Below are positions 1 through 8,014 of a DNA stretch of 64,000 nt, one piece after another. The position numbers were made by a program, and so were the translations under genes. Source of the DNA: Nocardioides sp. Iso805N (GTDB lineage: Bacteria; Actinomycetota; Actinomycetes; Propionibacteriales; Nocardioidaceae); assembly GCF_000364605.1 (NCBI RefSeq), contig NZ_KB822577.1:124001-188000 (forward strand). Direction: 5' to 3'. The notes below the pieces were generated by a model that was given only the letters and a program-made list of their open reading frames with translations, had not been told where the DNA came from and searched no databases. Position 1 is the stretch's first letter. Every line of letters begins with the position of its first letter.

Positions 1-992
1 GCGTTCGACGTGCGCAGCCCGGCCTTGTCGCCGAGCCAGGAGAAGTCGATGGCGTTGGTCCCCTTGCCACCGGTGATGTTGCCCTTCCAGTGCATCGCCG
101 CGGCGGTGCTCCAGGTGGTGGCGTCCGTCTTCAGCGTGCCGATCTTGAAGACGTCGTCGCCGGTGTTTCCGCTGAGGGTGTAGCCGGTGACGGCCGGGGC
201 GCTGTCGGCGCTGGCGCCGGAGAGCTGGTTGTTGGGGTCGGCGGCGATGGTGTCGTCACCCTTTCCCCCGGACACCCTGCCGCCGTAGCCGACAGTGATG
301 GTGTCGTCGCCGGAGTTGCCGCCGATGTAGTTGGGGTCGACGGCGTGGAACCAGTCGTCGCCGCCGTTGCCGTGGATGTCGTCGGCGCCGGCGCCGCCGT
401 CGAACCAGTTCGCCGCGTCGTCACCCGTGAAGGTGTCCACGCCGTCGGTGCCGAAGATGCGCGCCTGGTCGAGGCCGCTGAGCGTGTCGGTGCCCGTCCG
501 GGCGCCCGTCACGGTGCCGGCGGCGAGGTTCACCGTGATGCCGGTGCTACCCGCGGCGTAGCCGTCGGTGCTGTAGACGACGTCGTTGTTGATCGTGCCG
601 GTGAGCCTGTCGTTCCCGGCGCCGCCGATGAGTCGGTCGCGGCTGCCGGTGCTGATCAGGGTGTCGTTGCCGTCGCCGCCGTTGAGGGTGGTGTTGCTGG
701 CGGTGCCGGCGGGGTCGTTGGAGCCGCAGATCTGGTCATCTCCGGCGCCGCCGTTGATGGTCAGGCCGTGGAACCCGTTGGCGGCGATGATGTCGTTGCC
801 GCTGGTGCCGGTGATGGTCTGGTTGTCCGCGGTCGCCCACATCGTCGGTGCGACCCCGTTGCAGAGCAGCCCGGCAGGCGGGGTGTCGGCGGGCACCGCG
901 CCGCCGTCGGCGTACGCAGCGCCCAGCGCGGGGAGCACGAGGAACCCGGCGGCGATGGCCGGGACGGTGATGCGGCGGAAGAGGTGATGCAT
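1..992 (-). CDS. Secreted RTX-type calcium-binding repeat protein (3' end outside window)
   Basis: The reading frame is open from the ATG at 992 to the window edge, about 330 codons, so the C-terminus is missing. It begins with a Sec-type signal peptide (MHHLFRRITVPAIAAGFLV, then a cut near AYADGG). From about residue 65 it carries hemolysin-type nonapeptide repeats: GGAGDDQI, GGDGNDTL, GGAGNDRL, GGAGADDI, GGKGDDTI. These fold into calcium-binding parallel beta-rolls in known RTX proteins. A purine-rich stretch just upstream of the ATG could serve as ribosome site. No enzymatic domain is visible in the part present. Known of the family: RTX repeats fold on export into calcium-rich medium. Inference: an extracellular structural or adhesive protein using Sec rather than a type I exporter. 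Confidence 0.85.
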   Translation of the reverse strand, partial: MHHLFRRITVPAIAAGFLVLPALGAAYADGGAVPADTPPAGLLCNGVAPTMWATADNQTITGTSGNDIIAANGFHGLTINGGAGDDQICGSNDPAGTASNTTLNGGDGNDTLISTGSRDRLIGGAGNDRLTGTINNDVVYSTDGYAAGSTGITVNLAAGTVTGARTGTDTLSGLDQARIFGTDGVDTFTGDDAANWFDGGAGADDIHGNGGDDWFHAVDPNYIGGNSGDDTITVGYGGRVSGGKGDDTIAADPNNQLSGASADSAPAVTGYTLSGNTGDDVFKIGTLKTDATTWSTAAAMHWKGNITGGKGTNAIDFSWLGDKAGLRTSN

Positions 993-1155
993 GAGTCTGT
1001 ATCCCTTCGGCAGGGCCATGGGGAGGATGGCTGTTGCTTCGAATGCGTGGGTACCCCGACCGTCACATGGGAATCTGTCCAGAACCTGTGTGACTGCCGT
1101 GCCGGGAGTGACGGGAGTGACGTCGGGACGACACCGGCATGAGACGGCCGCGGCG

Positions 1156-2013
1156 CTACACGTAGCGTGCGGCGACGTGCGCGGCCCGCACTCCGTACCC
1201 GCCGCCGAAGAGGCAGGCGTGCACCAGCAAGGGGAACAGCTGGTGGAGGCCGATCCGCTCCTCCCAGCCATCGGCGAGAGGGTGTGCCTCGCCGTACGCC
1301 TCCTGCAGGCGCTCGAGGTGGGGGAGCCCGAAGAGGGCGAGCATGGCGAGATCCATCTCGCGATGGCCGCCATAGGCGGCGGGGTCGATCGCCCACGCAC
1401 GGCCGTCGTGCGACCAGAGCACGTTGCCGGTCCACAGGTCGCCGTGCAGTCGGGCAGGCGGCTCTTCGGGCACGATCGTCGCCACCCGTGCCAGGGCGCG
1501 CTCGACGGTGGCGACGTGTCGATCGTCGACGCTGCCGCGGTCGTGTGCGAGCTTGAGGTAGGGCAGGACCCGGCGGGTGGCGAAGAACTCCGCCCAGGTG
1601 GCCGCCGGCCCGTTGGGCAGCGGCAGCCGGGCGATGAAGCCGTCCTCGTCCAGGCCGAAGGAGTCGGCGCCGGCTCGGTGGGTCCTCGCCAGCGCGTGGC
1701 CGAGCTCGGCGGCGGTGTCGCCGGTCGGGCGACCGGGCTCGATCCAGCGCAGGATCAGGCAGTCGGTCTCCACCGCCAGCACCTCCGGCACACGTACGCC
1801 CTCGGCCTCGCCCAGCCAGGCCAGGCCGCGTGCCTCGCTGGGGAAGAAGGTGTCGGGGCAGTGCGGCAGCGTCTTCATCAGCGCCTGGGTGCCGTCCGCG
1901 AGCCGCAGCTTGGTCGCGGTGGCGACGTCGCCGCCCGCCACCGGCGCGGTGCTCACCACCGCCCGGCCGAGCAGCTGCTCGGCGCGGCGGGCGATGGAGG
2001 GCAGCCGGGTCAC
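1156..2013 (-). CDS. Fructosamine kinase family protein
   Basis: This 285-residue protein has the protein-kinase-like fold of the fructosamine/ketosamine-3-kinase family, which phosphorylates sugars attached to amines so that the glycation adduct falls apart. The catalytic loop HGDLWTGN is at residues 190-197 with Asp192 as the likely base, followed by the metal-binding AIDPA near 210. A lysine in ALMKTLP near 47 fits the ATP-anchoring position. Length is normal for the bacterial family. The GTG start (2011-2013) overlaps the stop of the upstream phosphatase gene by four bases, so it is the last gene of a coupled three-gene unit. The substrate cannot be read from sequence; a related small-molecule kinase role is the alternative. 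Confidence 0.88.
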   Translation of the reverse strand: MTRLPSIARRAEQLLGRAVVSTAPVAGGDVATATKLRLADGTQALMKTLPHCPDTFFPSEARGLAWLGEAEGVRVPEVLAVETDCLILRWIEPGRPTGDTAAELGHALARTHRAGADSFGLDEDGFIARLPLPNGPAATWAEFFATRRVLPYLKLAHDRGSVDDRHVATVERALARVATIVPEEPPARLHGDLWTGNVLWSHDGRAWAIDPAAYGGHREMDLAMLALFGLPHLERLQEAYGEAHPLADGWEERIGLHQLFPLLVHACLFGGGYGVRAAHVAARYV

Positions 2014-2522
2014 TGCGACCGAACCGCCTGGGTGCCGGGCGTCGGGTCGAGTGTCGTGATCAGGTCTGCGACGAGCGCGTCGGCCGTCCGTTCCACCATC
2101 GCCAACACCTCCGTGAACCCGTCGTCGCCGCCGAAGTAGGGGTCAGGTACGTCGCCCGCCCCGTCCGGATCGAACTCCCGGAACACCATGGTGCGCTCGT
2201 CGGGGCCGCCGAGGTCGGCGAGGTTCTGCGCGTCCATCGCGAGCACCAGGTCGAACCGGTCCTGCCAGGCAGGTACCCACTGCTGGGCACGATGCCGGCT
2301 CGGGTCGTAGCCACCCGCACGCAGGGCGGCCGCCGCGCGCGGGTCCATCGGGTCCCCGACGTGCCAGCCACCGGTGCCGGCGCTGTGAACCTCGATCTCG
2401 GTCAGGCCGGCCTCGTCGAGCCGTGAGCGGAGCACCACCTCGGCGATCGGGCTGCGGCAGATGTTGCCGAGGCAGACCGCGGCGACGGCGTACGTGCCCT
2501 CGACGCGTGCGGCCGGGATCAT
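2010..2522 (-). CDS. Low-molecular-weight protein tyrosine phosphatase
   Basis: A 170-residue cytoplasmic phosphatase of the LMW-PTP class. The P-loop CLGNICRS (C17 to R23, CX5R) holds the nucleophilic cysteine and the phosphate-binding arginine, and DPYFGGDDGF near residue 127 supplies the general-acid Asp. The ATG at 2520-2522 overlaps the stop of the upstream membrane-protein gene, and its own stop overlaps the GTG of the fructosamine kinase gene, so all three are translationally coupled. Family members dephosphorylate tyrosine kinases or secreted effectors in other bacteria. No partner kinase is visible nearby, so the target is unknown. A longer in-frame extension upstream exists but lies wholly inside the preceding gene and is rejected. 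Confidence 0.92.
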   Translation of the reverse strand: MIPAARVEGTYAVAAVCLGNICRSPIAEVVLRSRLDEAGLTEIEVHSAGTGGWHVGDPMDPRAAAALRAGGYDPSRHRAQQWVPAWQDRFDLVLAMDAQNLADLGGPDERTMVFREFDPDGAGDVPDPYFGGDDGFTEVLAMVERTADALVADLITTLDPTPGTQAVRSQ

Positions 2523-2938
2523 CGGCGCTCGTCCGTCAGGAATCCGCGCGCGAAGAAGCCCGCGATCGCGAAGATGAGACCACCCCACACCGCCGGCCAG
2601 AAGCCGTCGACGTGGAAGCCGACGCGGGTCGGTCCCAGCAGCCAGGCGGTCAGGCCGAGCATCGCGGCGTTGACCACCAACAGGAACAGGCCCAGCGTCA
2701 GGATGATGAGGGGGAGGCTCAGGATGGTGAGCACCGGCTTGATCAGCTTGGAGACCGCGCCCAGGATCACCGCGACCACCAGCAGCGGCGGGATCTTGTG
2801 CCTGATCTCGTCCCAGCCCTGCGTCGGACCGTCCAGGTAGATCCCGGGGATCAGCCACAGCACCACCGCGAGCGCCACCGCGTTGACTGCGAGCCACGAC
2901 ACGAACCTCACGAGGCCGATCGTGACATGCCGGGCCAA
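2519..2938 (-). CDS. Small four-helix membrane protein, PF04020 (mycobacterial holin superfamily IV type)
   Basis: A 139-residue integral membrane protein with four hydrophobic segments (roughly residues 12-30, 48-66, 70-94, 107-130). The segment order and the motif SKLIKPVLTILSLPLIILT are typical of PF04020, a family named after a putative phage holin but found as a housekeeping membrane protein in many bacteria. The frame is best opened at a TTG at 2938; no good Shine-Dalgarno sequence supports it, and a GTG nine codons in is possible. It leads the coupled unit with the tyrosine phosphatase and fructosamine kinase. There are no phage genes around, so a lysis role is unlikely. Function is unknown. 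Confidence 0.8.
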   Translation of the reverse strand: MARHVTIGLVRFVSWLAVNAVALAVVLWLIPGIYLDGPTQGWDEIRHKIPPLLVVAVILGAVSKLIKPVLTILSLPLIILTLGLFLLVVNAAMLGLTAWLLGPTRVGFHVDGFWPAVWGGLIFAIAGFFARGFLTDERR

Positions 2939-2960
2939 GCCGAGACGAGTACGCCGGGGG

Positions 2961-3692
2961 CTACAGGGTCGGCCCGGCGGAGCCGGGGGCCGGCGCGACG
3001 GCCGCCGCGAGCGCTGACTCGAGATGCTCCAGGAGGTTCAGCGGGTCGTCGTAGACCGCCACCGCACCGGCATCGAGCAGCTCCTGCTCGCTGATCCCGC
3101 CGCTGCGCAGCCCGATGGTGCGAAGGCCGGCCCGGGTGGCCGCCTCGACGTCCCACGTGGCATCGCCGATCATCACCGCTCGAGATCCGCCGACCTGCTC
3201 CAGTGCCTTCTCCAGCAGCTCGGGATGCGGCTTGGACTCGCTGGCGTCCTCGGCGGTGGTCCAGGCGTCGGTGCGACCGCCGGCGCCGAGTGCGCGCAGC
3301 GCGTGTTCGGCGTGCTCCGGGATGCTCGAGCTGGCCAGCACGACCTTCAGCCCCAGGCCCTGCAGGCGGTCCAGCAGGGCGCGGGCGCCGGGGAGGAGGC
3401 GGGTCTCCTCGATCAGGTCGTCGTACTCCCGCTTCCAGCGCTCCCGGAGCTCGTCGCCGAGCCGCGCCTCCGTCTCGTCATCGACCGCCGCGGCCACGAT
3501 CCTGTCGCCGCCCATGCCGATCAGCCGGTGCAGGCGGTGAACGGGGATCGGCTCACCGACGGCGGCGAACGCGCGCGACCAGGCGAGCGCGTGGTGGTAG
3601 GTGGAGTCGAGCAGGGTGCCGTCGATGTCGAGCAGGGCGACGTCGAGAACCAGATCAGGAGCCCCGTCGGGAGCCACGTCGGAGGAGGTCAC
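2961..3692 (-). CDS. HAD-superfamily hydrolase (phosphoglycolate phosphatase-like)
   Basis: A 243-residue haloacid dehalogenase phosphatase. Motif I is LLDIDGTLLDS with nucleophile D22 and D24, motif II the SSS near residue 122, motif III the lysine of SKPHPE, and motif IV GDATWD with the metal-binding acids. A helical cap between motifs I and II (about residues 30-95) places it in subfamily I, like phosphoglycolate phosphatases and beta-phosphoglucomutases. The GTG start at 3690-3692 lies beside a 10-bp inverted repeat in the space shared with the divergent GST-like gene. Substrate is not predictable: related enzymes act on phosphoglycolate, sugar phosphates or pyrophosphate. Confidence 0.88.
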   Translation of the reverse strand: MTSSDVAPDGAPDLVLDVALLDIDGTLLDSTYHHALAWSRAFAAVGEPIPVHRLHRLIGMGGDRIVAAAVDDETEARLGDELRERWKREYDDLIEETRLLPGARALLDRLQGLGLKVVLASSSIPEHAEHALRALGAGGRTDAWTTAEDASESKPHPELLEKALEQVGGSRAVMIGDATWDVEAATRAGLRTIGLRSGGISEQELLDAGAVAVYDDPLNLLEHLESALAAAVAPAPGSAGPTL

Positions 3693-3697
3693 GCCGT

Positions 3698-3727
3698 CCG
3701 TTACCCGGAGGGGCTGGCGGGTAACGG
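3698..3727. promoter_or_regulatory. Perfect 10-bp inverted repeat in divergent promoter region
   Basis: CCGTTACCCG at 3698-3707 is repeated in reverse at 3718-3727 with a 10-nt spacer. It lies 6 bp upstream of the HAD-hydrolase start and 36 bp before the -10 box of the GST-like gene. It may be an operator for a dimeric regulator or a hairpin in the HAD 5' leader; the sequence does not tell which. Confidence 0.4.
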
Positions 3728-3762
3728 GTGCACATGGACGCGCAGTTGGTTGAATTTCGAAC

Positions 3763-3768
3763 TATGCT
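3763..3768 (+). promoter_or_regulatory. -10 box TATGCT, leaderless start
   Basis: TATGCT ends 6 nt before the ATG at 3775 and no Shine-Dalgarno sequence precedes that ATG. This spacing places transcription start at or next to the A of the start codon, the pattern of leaderless actinobacterial mRNAs. No convincing -35 hexamer is seen. Confidence 0.5.
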
Positions 3769-3774
3769 GGTCTC

Positions 3775-4737
3775 ATGACCGCCGAGCACACGCCGACCTA
3801 CGTCGCCCAGGGCGAGGAGTTCACCCGCGACGTCCGCTACATCTCCGACCGGATCACGCGGGACGCGCGGGTGCCGGAGCACGGTCCGACCGACGGCGAG
3901 ACCTGGCCGGTCGAGCCGGGCCGTTACCGGCTGATCGCCGCCAAGGCGTGCCCGTGGGCGACCCGCACGATCATCGTGCGGCAGCTGCTCGGCCTCGAGG
4001 ACGTGATCAGCCTCGGGACCCCTGGCCCGACCCACGACGCCCGCTCCTGGACCTTCGACCTCGACCCCGACGGGCTCGACCCGGTGCTCGGCATCCACTT
4101 CCTGCGCGACGCCTACGACAAGCGCTTCCCCGACTACCCGCGCGGCATCACCGTGCCCGCCGTCGTCGAGGTCGAGAGCGGCAAGGTCGTCACCAACGAC
4201 TTCCCCTGGATCACGCACGACTTCTTCTTCGAGTGGCGCGAGCACCACCGCGAGGGTGCGCCCGACCTTTGGCCCGCGCACCAGCGTGAGGAGATGGAGG
4301 CGGTGATGAAGCGGATCTACACCGAGGTCAACAACGGCGTCTACCGCTGTGGCTTCGCCGGCTCGCAGGAGTCGTACGACGCGGCCTACGACCGGCTGTG
4401 GACCGCCATGGACTGGCTCGAGGGGCGACTGGGGGAGTCCCGCTACCTGATGGGCGATGCGATCACGGAGGCCGACGTACGGCTGTTCACCACGCTTGCC
4501 CGCTTCGACCCCGTCTATCACGGACACTTCAAGTGCAACCGGCAGAAGCTCACCGAGCTGCCGAACCTGTGGGGCTACGCCCGCGATCTCTACCAGCAGC
4601 CCGCCTTCGGCGAGAACACCGACTTCGACCAGATCAAGGCGCACTACTACGTGGTGCACAGCGACATCAATCCGTCGCAGGTCGTGCCGAAGGGCCCGGA
4701 CCTGGCCGGCTGGCTGACGCCGCACGGCCGCGGCTGA
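3775..4737 (+). CDS. Xi-class GST family protein, glutathionyl-hydroquinone reductase-like (YqjG/ECM4)
   Basis: A 320-residue protein with a thioredoxin-like N-terminal domain and an all-helical GST C-terminal domain. The CPWA motif (C59 in AKACPWATR) is the signature of Xi-class reductases, which remove glutathione from glutathionyl-hydroquinones through a cysteine. The C-terminal domain has NNGVYRCGFA near 186 and ITEADVRLFTTLARFD near 232, also typical. It stands alone, reads divergently from the HAD gene and looks leaderless. Because most Actinobacteria use mycothiol instead of glutathione, the physiological thiol here may be mycothiol; that is inference. Family assignment is firm, substrate is not. 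Confidence 0.87.
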   Translation: MTAEHTPTYVAQGEEFTRDVRYISDRITRDARVPEHGPTDGETWPVEPGRYRLIAAKACPWATRTIIVRQLLGLEDVISLGTPGPTHDARSWTFDLDPDGLDPVLGIHFLRDAYDKRFPDYPRGITVPAVVEVESGKVVTNDFPWITHDFFFEWREHHREGAPDLWPAHQREEMEAVMKRIYTEVNNGVYRCGFAGSQESYDAAYDRLWTAMDWLEGRLGESRYLMGDAITEADVRLFTTLARFDPVYHGHFKCNRQKLTELPNLWGYARDLYQQPAFGENTDFDQIKAHYYVVHSDINPSQVVPKGPDLAGWLTPHGRG

Positions 4738-4782
4738 ACTGGCGTCAGGATTTTTGCAGAAACATGCAAGGCAACAATTTGT

Positions 4783-4813
4783 AACTGCGGCGGCTATCAT
4801 CCCCGCCGCAGTT
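4783..4813 (+). terminator. Hairpin after the GST-like gene
   Basis: An 11-bp perfect stem (AACTGCGGCGG at 4783-4793 with its complement at 4803-4813) and a 9-nt loop, 45 nt past the GST-like stop codon. No T-run follows, as is usual for GC-rich actinobacterial terminators. Confidence 0.6.
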
Positions 4814-4934
4814 CGAGCGTCTCCCTGAGGTAGGGCCATCCGGTCCTACGGCTCGTAATAAGCGACCCGCCTCGAGGAGCGGTTCTTGGAGGTTCTGCAT
4901 CCTCGCGACGGGTCCCGATCCCGCAGGGGGACCG
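4814..4934 (+). other. 5' leader of the sortase-domain surface protein gene
   Basis: This 121-bp stretch has no gene. It contains possible stem pieces (GACCCG near 4863 and CGGGTC near 4909; repeats of GGAGG) and ends with an AGGGGGA ribosome site at about 4925-4931 just before the ATG at 4935. I compared it by eye with c-di-GMP and c-di-AMP riboswitch cores and saw no convincing match. A structured leader is possible but not shown. Confidence 0.3.
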
Positions 4935-7541
4935 ATGAGATTGTTGCACCCAGGACGGACAGTTCCGTCCGACTCGTCTCGGCTCGGCGCGTCGCGCCGA
5001 GCACACGCCGTGGCACTCGCGGCGGTGCTCGGCCTGGCCGTAGCGGGGCTCGCCCGCCCCGCGCTGGCCGACGATGGAGCGCATGGCTATCCCGGGAAGG
5101 TGTCCGACCCCGGCTTCACCGGCTGGGCGCTCTCCGACGGCCGCCAACTCGGCATCGCCGAGCTGGCTGACGGGACCGAGGGCATCTGCTTCGACGCGGG
5201 CGCCTCGTCGTGGCCGTCGGGCACCACGACGCCGATCACGAAGACCAACGCGAAGGTCGGCGCCGCGATCAGCCACTTCATGGCTGCCGCTCGCGCGGAC
5301 GCGACCGAGGCGGCCGCACTGTGGGTCGTGGTCGGCAAGGACCTGGGGATGAACTCCAACCCGTCCTACATGGCCGGGTCGATCAACGAGTTCCACGACG
5401 AGTTTCCCGGCGCCGCCGCAGAGATGGAGTCCGACCGTCGGGCGATCCTCGACTGGGTCGCGGCGAACGCGCCCGACAACGACGGCTATGCGATCCCGGA
5501 CGGCTTCTCGATCCAGCTCGATACGGGTTCGACGACCGGCGGCAGTGTCGATCATCCTGGCGTGCGGTCAGCGGCCGGCAACTGGGTCGACGGCGCCGCC
5601 ATCACCCTGACACTGATCGGCGATGCCCGATGGTCGCCTGCGTCCGACCAGCCTTCGACGGTGACGATCTCGGCCGACGGCAAGACGATGACCTTCGATC
5701 CGACCAGGTCGGAGAACTCTGCGCTCGCCTCCGACGGCGGCGTGAAGAAGTACGGGTGGGTCTCGGCCGACGGCGCCTCGATCACCACCGCCAACCCGGT
5801 CAAGGTGAAGGAGTCGATCACCGGGCTCGCCAACAGCCAGTACAAGCTGCAGCCCAGTCTGCACGGAGCGCAGCGGGTCGGGTTCAACGCCGGTCAGGTG
5901 TCCTTGAAGAACACCGCGTACGTCTACGCCGCGGCGGCCGATCAGCTCGTCCCGCTCGGCGTCGACAAGTTCACCGACAGCTCCGACCCGGGCGACCTGG
6001 CCGGCATGGTCGGAGCGACGGTCACGGTGCACCAGAGCAGCCCCACCGGTGCGGTTCCCGCCGGCGCGGCCCACACCTTCAGTGCAGCCGACGTCGTCGG
6101 TGCGGGGAGCTCCGCGCACGCGCACTGGGACTTCCCGGCGATCTTCGACCCCGACTACGACTGGTGGGTGGTGCTCTCGACCGAGCCGAGTGGCTTCACC
6201 CCGGAGGCCGGGACCAGGGCGAAGCTCGCGCACGCGGCCAGTGGCGACGACGGTGACCAGACCCAACCCCTGGTCTCCTCGTTCACCGACTACAAGCTCT
6301 GGACCCCGGCGCTGGCCACCCAGGTCAACGCCCAGGAAGCCACGCCGGGAGCGACCTTGGTCGACCACGTCGAGGTCGTCGGCACCGGTGGTCACCAGAT
6401 CACCGGTGCCTGGCAGCTCCTGGGCCCGACCGCGCCCACCAGGACCGGGTCCTGCGACCACCTCGACTGGAGCGGGGCGAAGGTCGCCGGCTCCGGCGTC
6501 TTCACCGTCGCCGGCGACGGGACCTACGACGTCGGATCGACGAAGGCCCCCGCATCCGGCTGCTACACCTACATCGAGAAGAGCGAGGCCGACGACTATG
6601 TCGCCGGCACCGGGTGGACCGCGCCCGGCACCTCCACCGAGACCAGCTCGGTGCTCTCCGCACCCGTCCTGCACACCGAGGCCCAGCGCCGGCTCGTCAC
6701 GGTCGGTGGTCAGCTGGTCGACCTCGTCACCGTCAGCGGTACGCAGGGCGTCGCAGTGCCGGGACAGTGGCGGGTGCTGGGCCCGATCCAGGCGAGCAGG
6801 AACGGCTCCTGTGCGGGGCTGGACTGGTCCAAGGCTCCCTTGTATGCCAACGGATCCTTCACGGCCGTGACCGGCGACGGCACCTATCGGGTCGACGCCG
6901 GCAGGGCGAAGGAGGCCGGTTGCTACGTCTTCGAGGAGCGGGCGGTGAAGACCCACGCGACCAGCGGCACCGGCTGGACCCTCCCGGTCGCCGAGGAGAC
7001 GGTGACGGTGAAGCCGAAGAAGGCGCAGGTCCCACATCACCCCCAGATCGACACGGGGTTCGACGGCATCGCGAGCCCGGCGCGTACGTTCGGGCAGTTC
7101 GTCAGGGTGCCCGGAGCCCGGTTCAGGTCGGCCCTGGTCGGTGAGTCGTTCCGAGGCTCCACGTTGTCGGCTCCGAGCAACGTACGAGAGGGCGGCATCT
7201 GGAGCGGCGGCGCCGCCCTGGACGCGGTCGTCGGTACGACGCTGGTCTACGGTCACGTCTCCGACGCCGAGGATGAGCCGGGCGCGTTCGCCCATCTCAA
7301 CCACGTCCGTCGGGGCCAGGTCGTCACGACCTACGCCGGCGGGCACCGGCAGCGCTGGCGGATCGTCTCGGTCACCTCGGTGGACCGGCGCCGGCTGCCC
7401 CGGTCGATCTTCCAGCAGGCCATGCGGCGCCAGCTGGAGCTGGTCACCTGCACCGGCGAGATCCACGACGCGTCCTCGGGCCGCTTCCACTACACCAGGA
7501 ACCGGATCGTGACGGCAGTCCCGGTGCGCCGAAGCGCATGA
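4935..7541 (+). CDS. Large secreted surface protein with C-terminal class E/F-like sortase domain
   Basis: This 868-residue protein has a long signal peptide (cut near ARPALADD, residues 41-48), then a roughly 400-residue region with GTEGICFDAG near 80 that I cannot assign. Two tandem beta-rich repeats of about 105 residues follow (about 470-690), each holding a GSC...GLDW/HLDW core and a GCY cysteine. The last ~150 residues are a sortase domain: VYGHV (H774), LVTCTG (C839), and arginines in YTRNR (R855/R857), the catalytic His-Cys-Arg set. Sortases join surface proteins to partners or cell wall; having the enzyme as the tail of a large exported protein is unusual. No LPXTG protein lies nearby. 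Start chosen from the AGGGGGA site. Overall role unknown; the sortase call is firm. Confidence 0.8.
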   Translation: MRLLHPGRTVPSDSSRLGASRRAHAVALAAVLGLAVAGLARPALADDGAHGYPGKVSDPGFTGWALSDGRQLGIAELADGTEGICFDAGASSWPSGTTTPITKTNAKVGAAISHFMAAARADATEAAALWVVVGKDLGMNSNPSYMAGSINEFHDEFPGAAAEMESDRRAILDWVAANAPDNDGYAIPDGFSIQLDTGSTTGGSVDHPGVRSAAGNWVDGAAITLTLIGDARWSPASDQPSTVTISADGKTMTFDPTRSENSALASDGGVKKYGWVSADGASITTANPVKVKESITGLANSQYKLQPSLHGAQRVGFNAGQVSLKNTAYVYAAAADQLVPLGVDKFTDSSDPGDLAGMVGATVTVHQSSPTGAVPAGAAHTFSAADVVGAGSSAHAHWDFPAIFDPDYDWWVVLSTEPSGFTPEAGTRAKLAHAASGDDGDQTQPLVSSFTDYKLWTPALATQVNAQEATPGATLVDHVEVVGTGGHQITGAWQLLGPTAPTRTGSCDHLDWSGAKVAGSGVFTVAGDGTYDVGSTKAPASGCYTYIEKSEADDYVAGTGWTAPGTSTETSSVLSAPVLHTEAQRRLVTVGGQLVDLVTVSGTQGVAVPGQWRVLGPIQASRNGSCAGLDWSKAPLYANGSFTAVTGDGTYRVDAGRAKEAGCYVFEERAVKTHATSGTGWTLPVAEETVTVKPKKAQVPHHPQIDTGFDGIASPARTFGQFVRVPGARFRSALVGESFRGSTLSAPSNVREGGIWSGGAALDAVVGTTLVYGHVSDAEDEPGAFAHLNHVRRGQVVTTYAGGHRQRWRIVSVTSVDRRRLPRSIFQQAMRRQLELVTCTGEIHDASSGRFHYTRNRIVTAVPVRRSA

Positions 7542-7582
7542 CCGACCCAGGAGCCGACCCGCGTCAACGGGCCGACTGAGCA

Positions 7583-7623
7583 CTCTCGCCTCGCCCGGAT
7601 CTCGGGCCCGGGCGAGGCGAGAG
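7583..7623 (+). terminator. Strong hairpin terminator after the sortase-domain protein
   Basis: A 16-bp perfect stem (CTCTCGCCTCGCCCGG at 7583-7598, complement at 7608-7623) with a 9-nt loop begins 41 nt after the stop codon of the surface protein gene. Confidence 0.8.
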
Positions 7624-8014
7624 CTCAAGGGCGACCACGCCCAGTCGTGCCGCGTGCTGTCCAGCCCGGGAGTCACGCCTTGAGCAGCTGACCGACGTCA
7701 TGGTCGCGCCGGTGCAGCGTCTCCCGTGTGTGGAGATACTCAAGGGACTGTCGGTGCTGGCGCGAACGGTGGCCACAGCAGGCGCACTGTGGGTTGCCGA
7801 AAGGCTTCAAGACTGACGCGACCGTGACGGTGAGGCGCGCCGTGTGCGCACGTGCGGGCGGGCGCCCACTCGCGAGTAACTTCGCGGCGCGCTACTTTGA
7901 CAGCATCGGGTGACCTGGTTCACAGGCGCGCCACCCCTGTGTCGAGTGGGCCGGAGATCCCTCGGCAACGGTCGCGTGGTGATCCCGTGCAGGCCGCAGG
8001 ACGAAGGAGCGCAC
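7624..8014 (+). other. Gene-free leader region before the 2-oxoacid dehydrogenase operon
   Basis: No coding frame with plausible codon use is seen. A TTGACA hexamer at 7897-7902 could be the -35 element of the operon promoter, although the matching -10 (TCACAG at 7920) is poor. CACAGG...CCTGTG at 7921-7941 is a short inverted repeat over the same spot and might bind a regulator. The AAGGAG ribosome site at 8004-8009 ends the region. Confidence 0.35.

Noticed and set aside
2519-2938. Prophage, suggested by the holin-type family name
   Set aside because: No other phage genes, attachment sites or integrase; PF04020 proteins are common chromosomal membrane proteins.
4814-4934. c-di-GMP or c-di-AMP riboswitch before the surface protein gene
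   Set aside because: Stem pieces are present, but the conserved cores of GEMM or ydaO motifs could not be matched by eye. A covariance-model search would decide.
5568-7676. Long minus-strand frame opposite the sortase-domain protein
   Set aside because: No domain or ribosome site, and it covers a gene with a signal peptide and catalytic motifs on the other strand.
7624-8014. Small genes in the gap before the 2-oxoacid dehydrogenase operon
   Set aside because: Short frames on both strands lack ribosome sites and typical third-position GC pattern.
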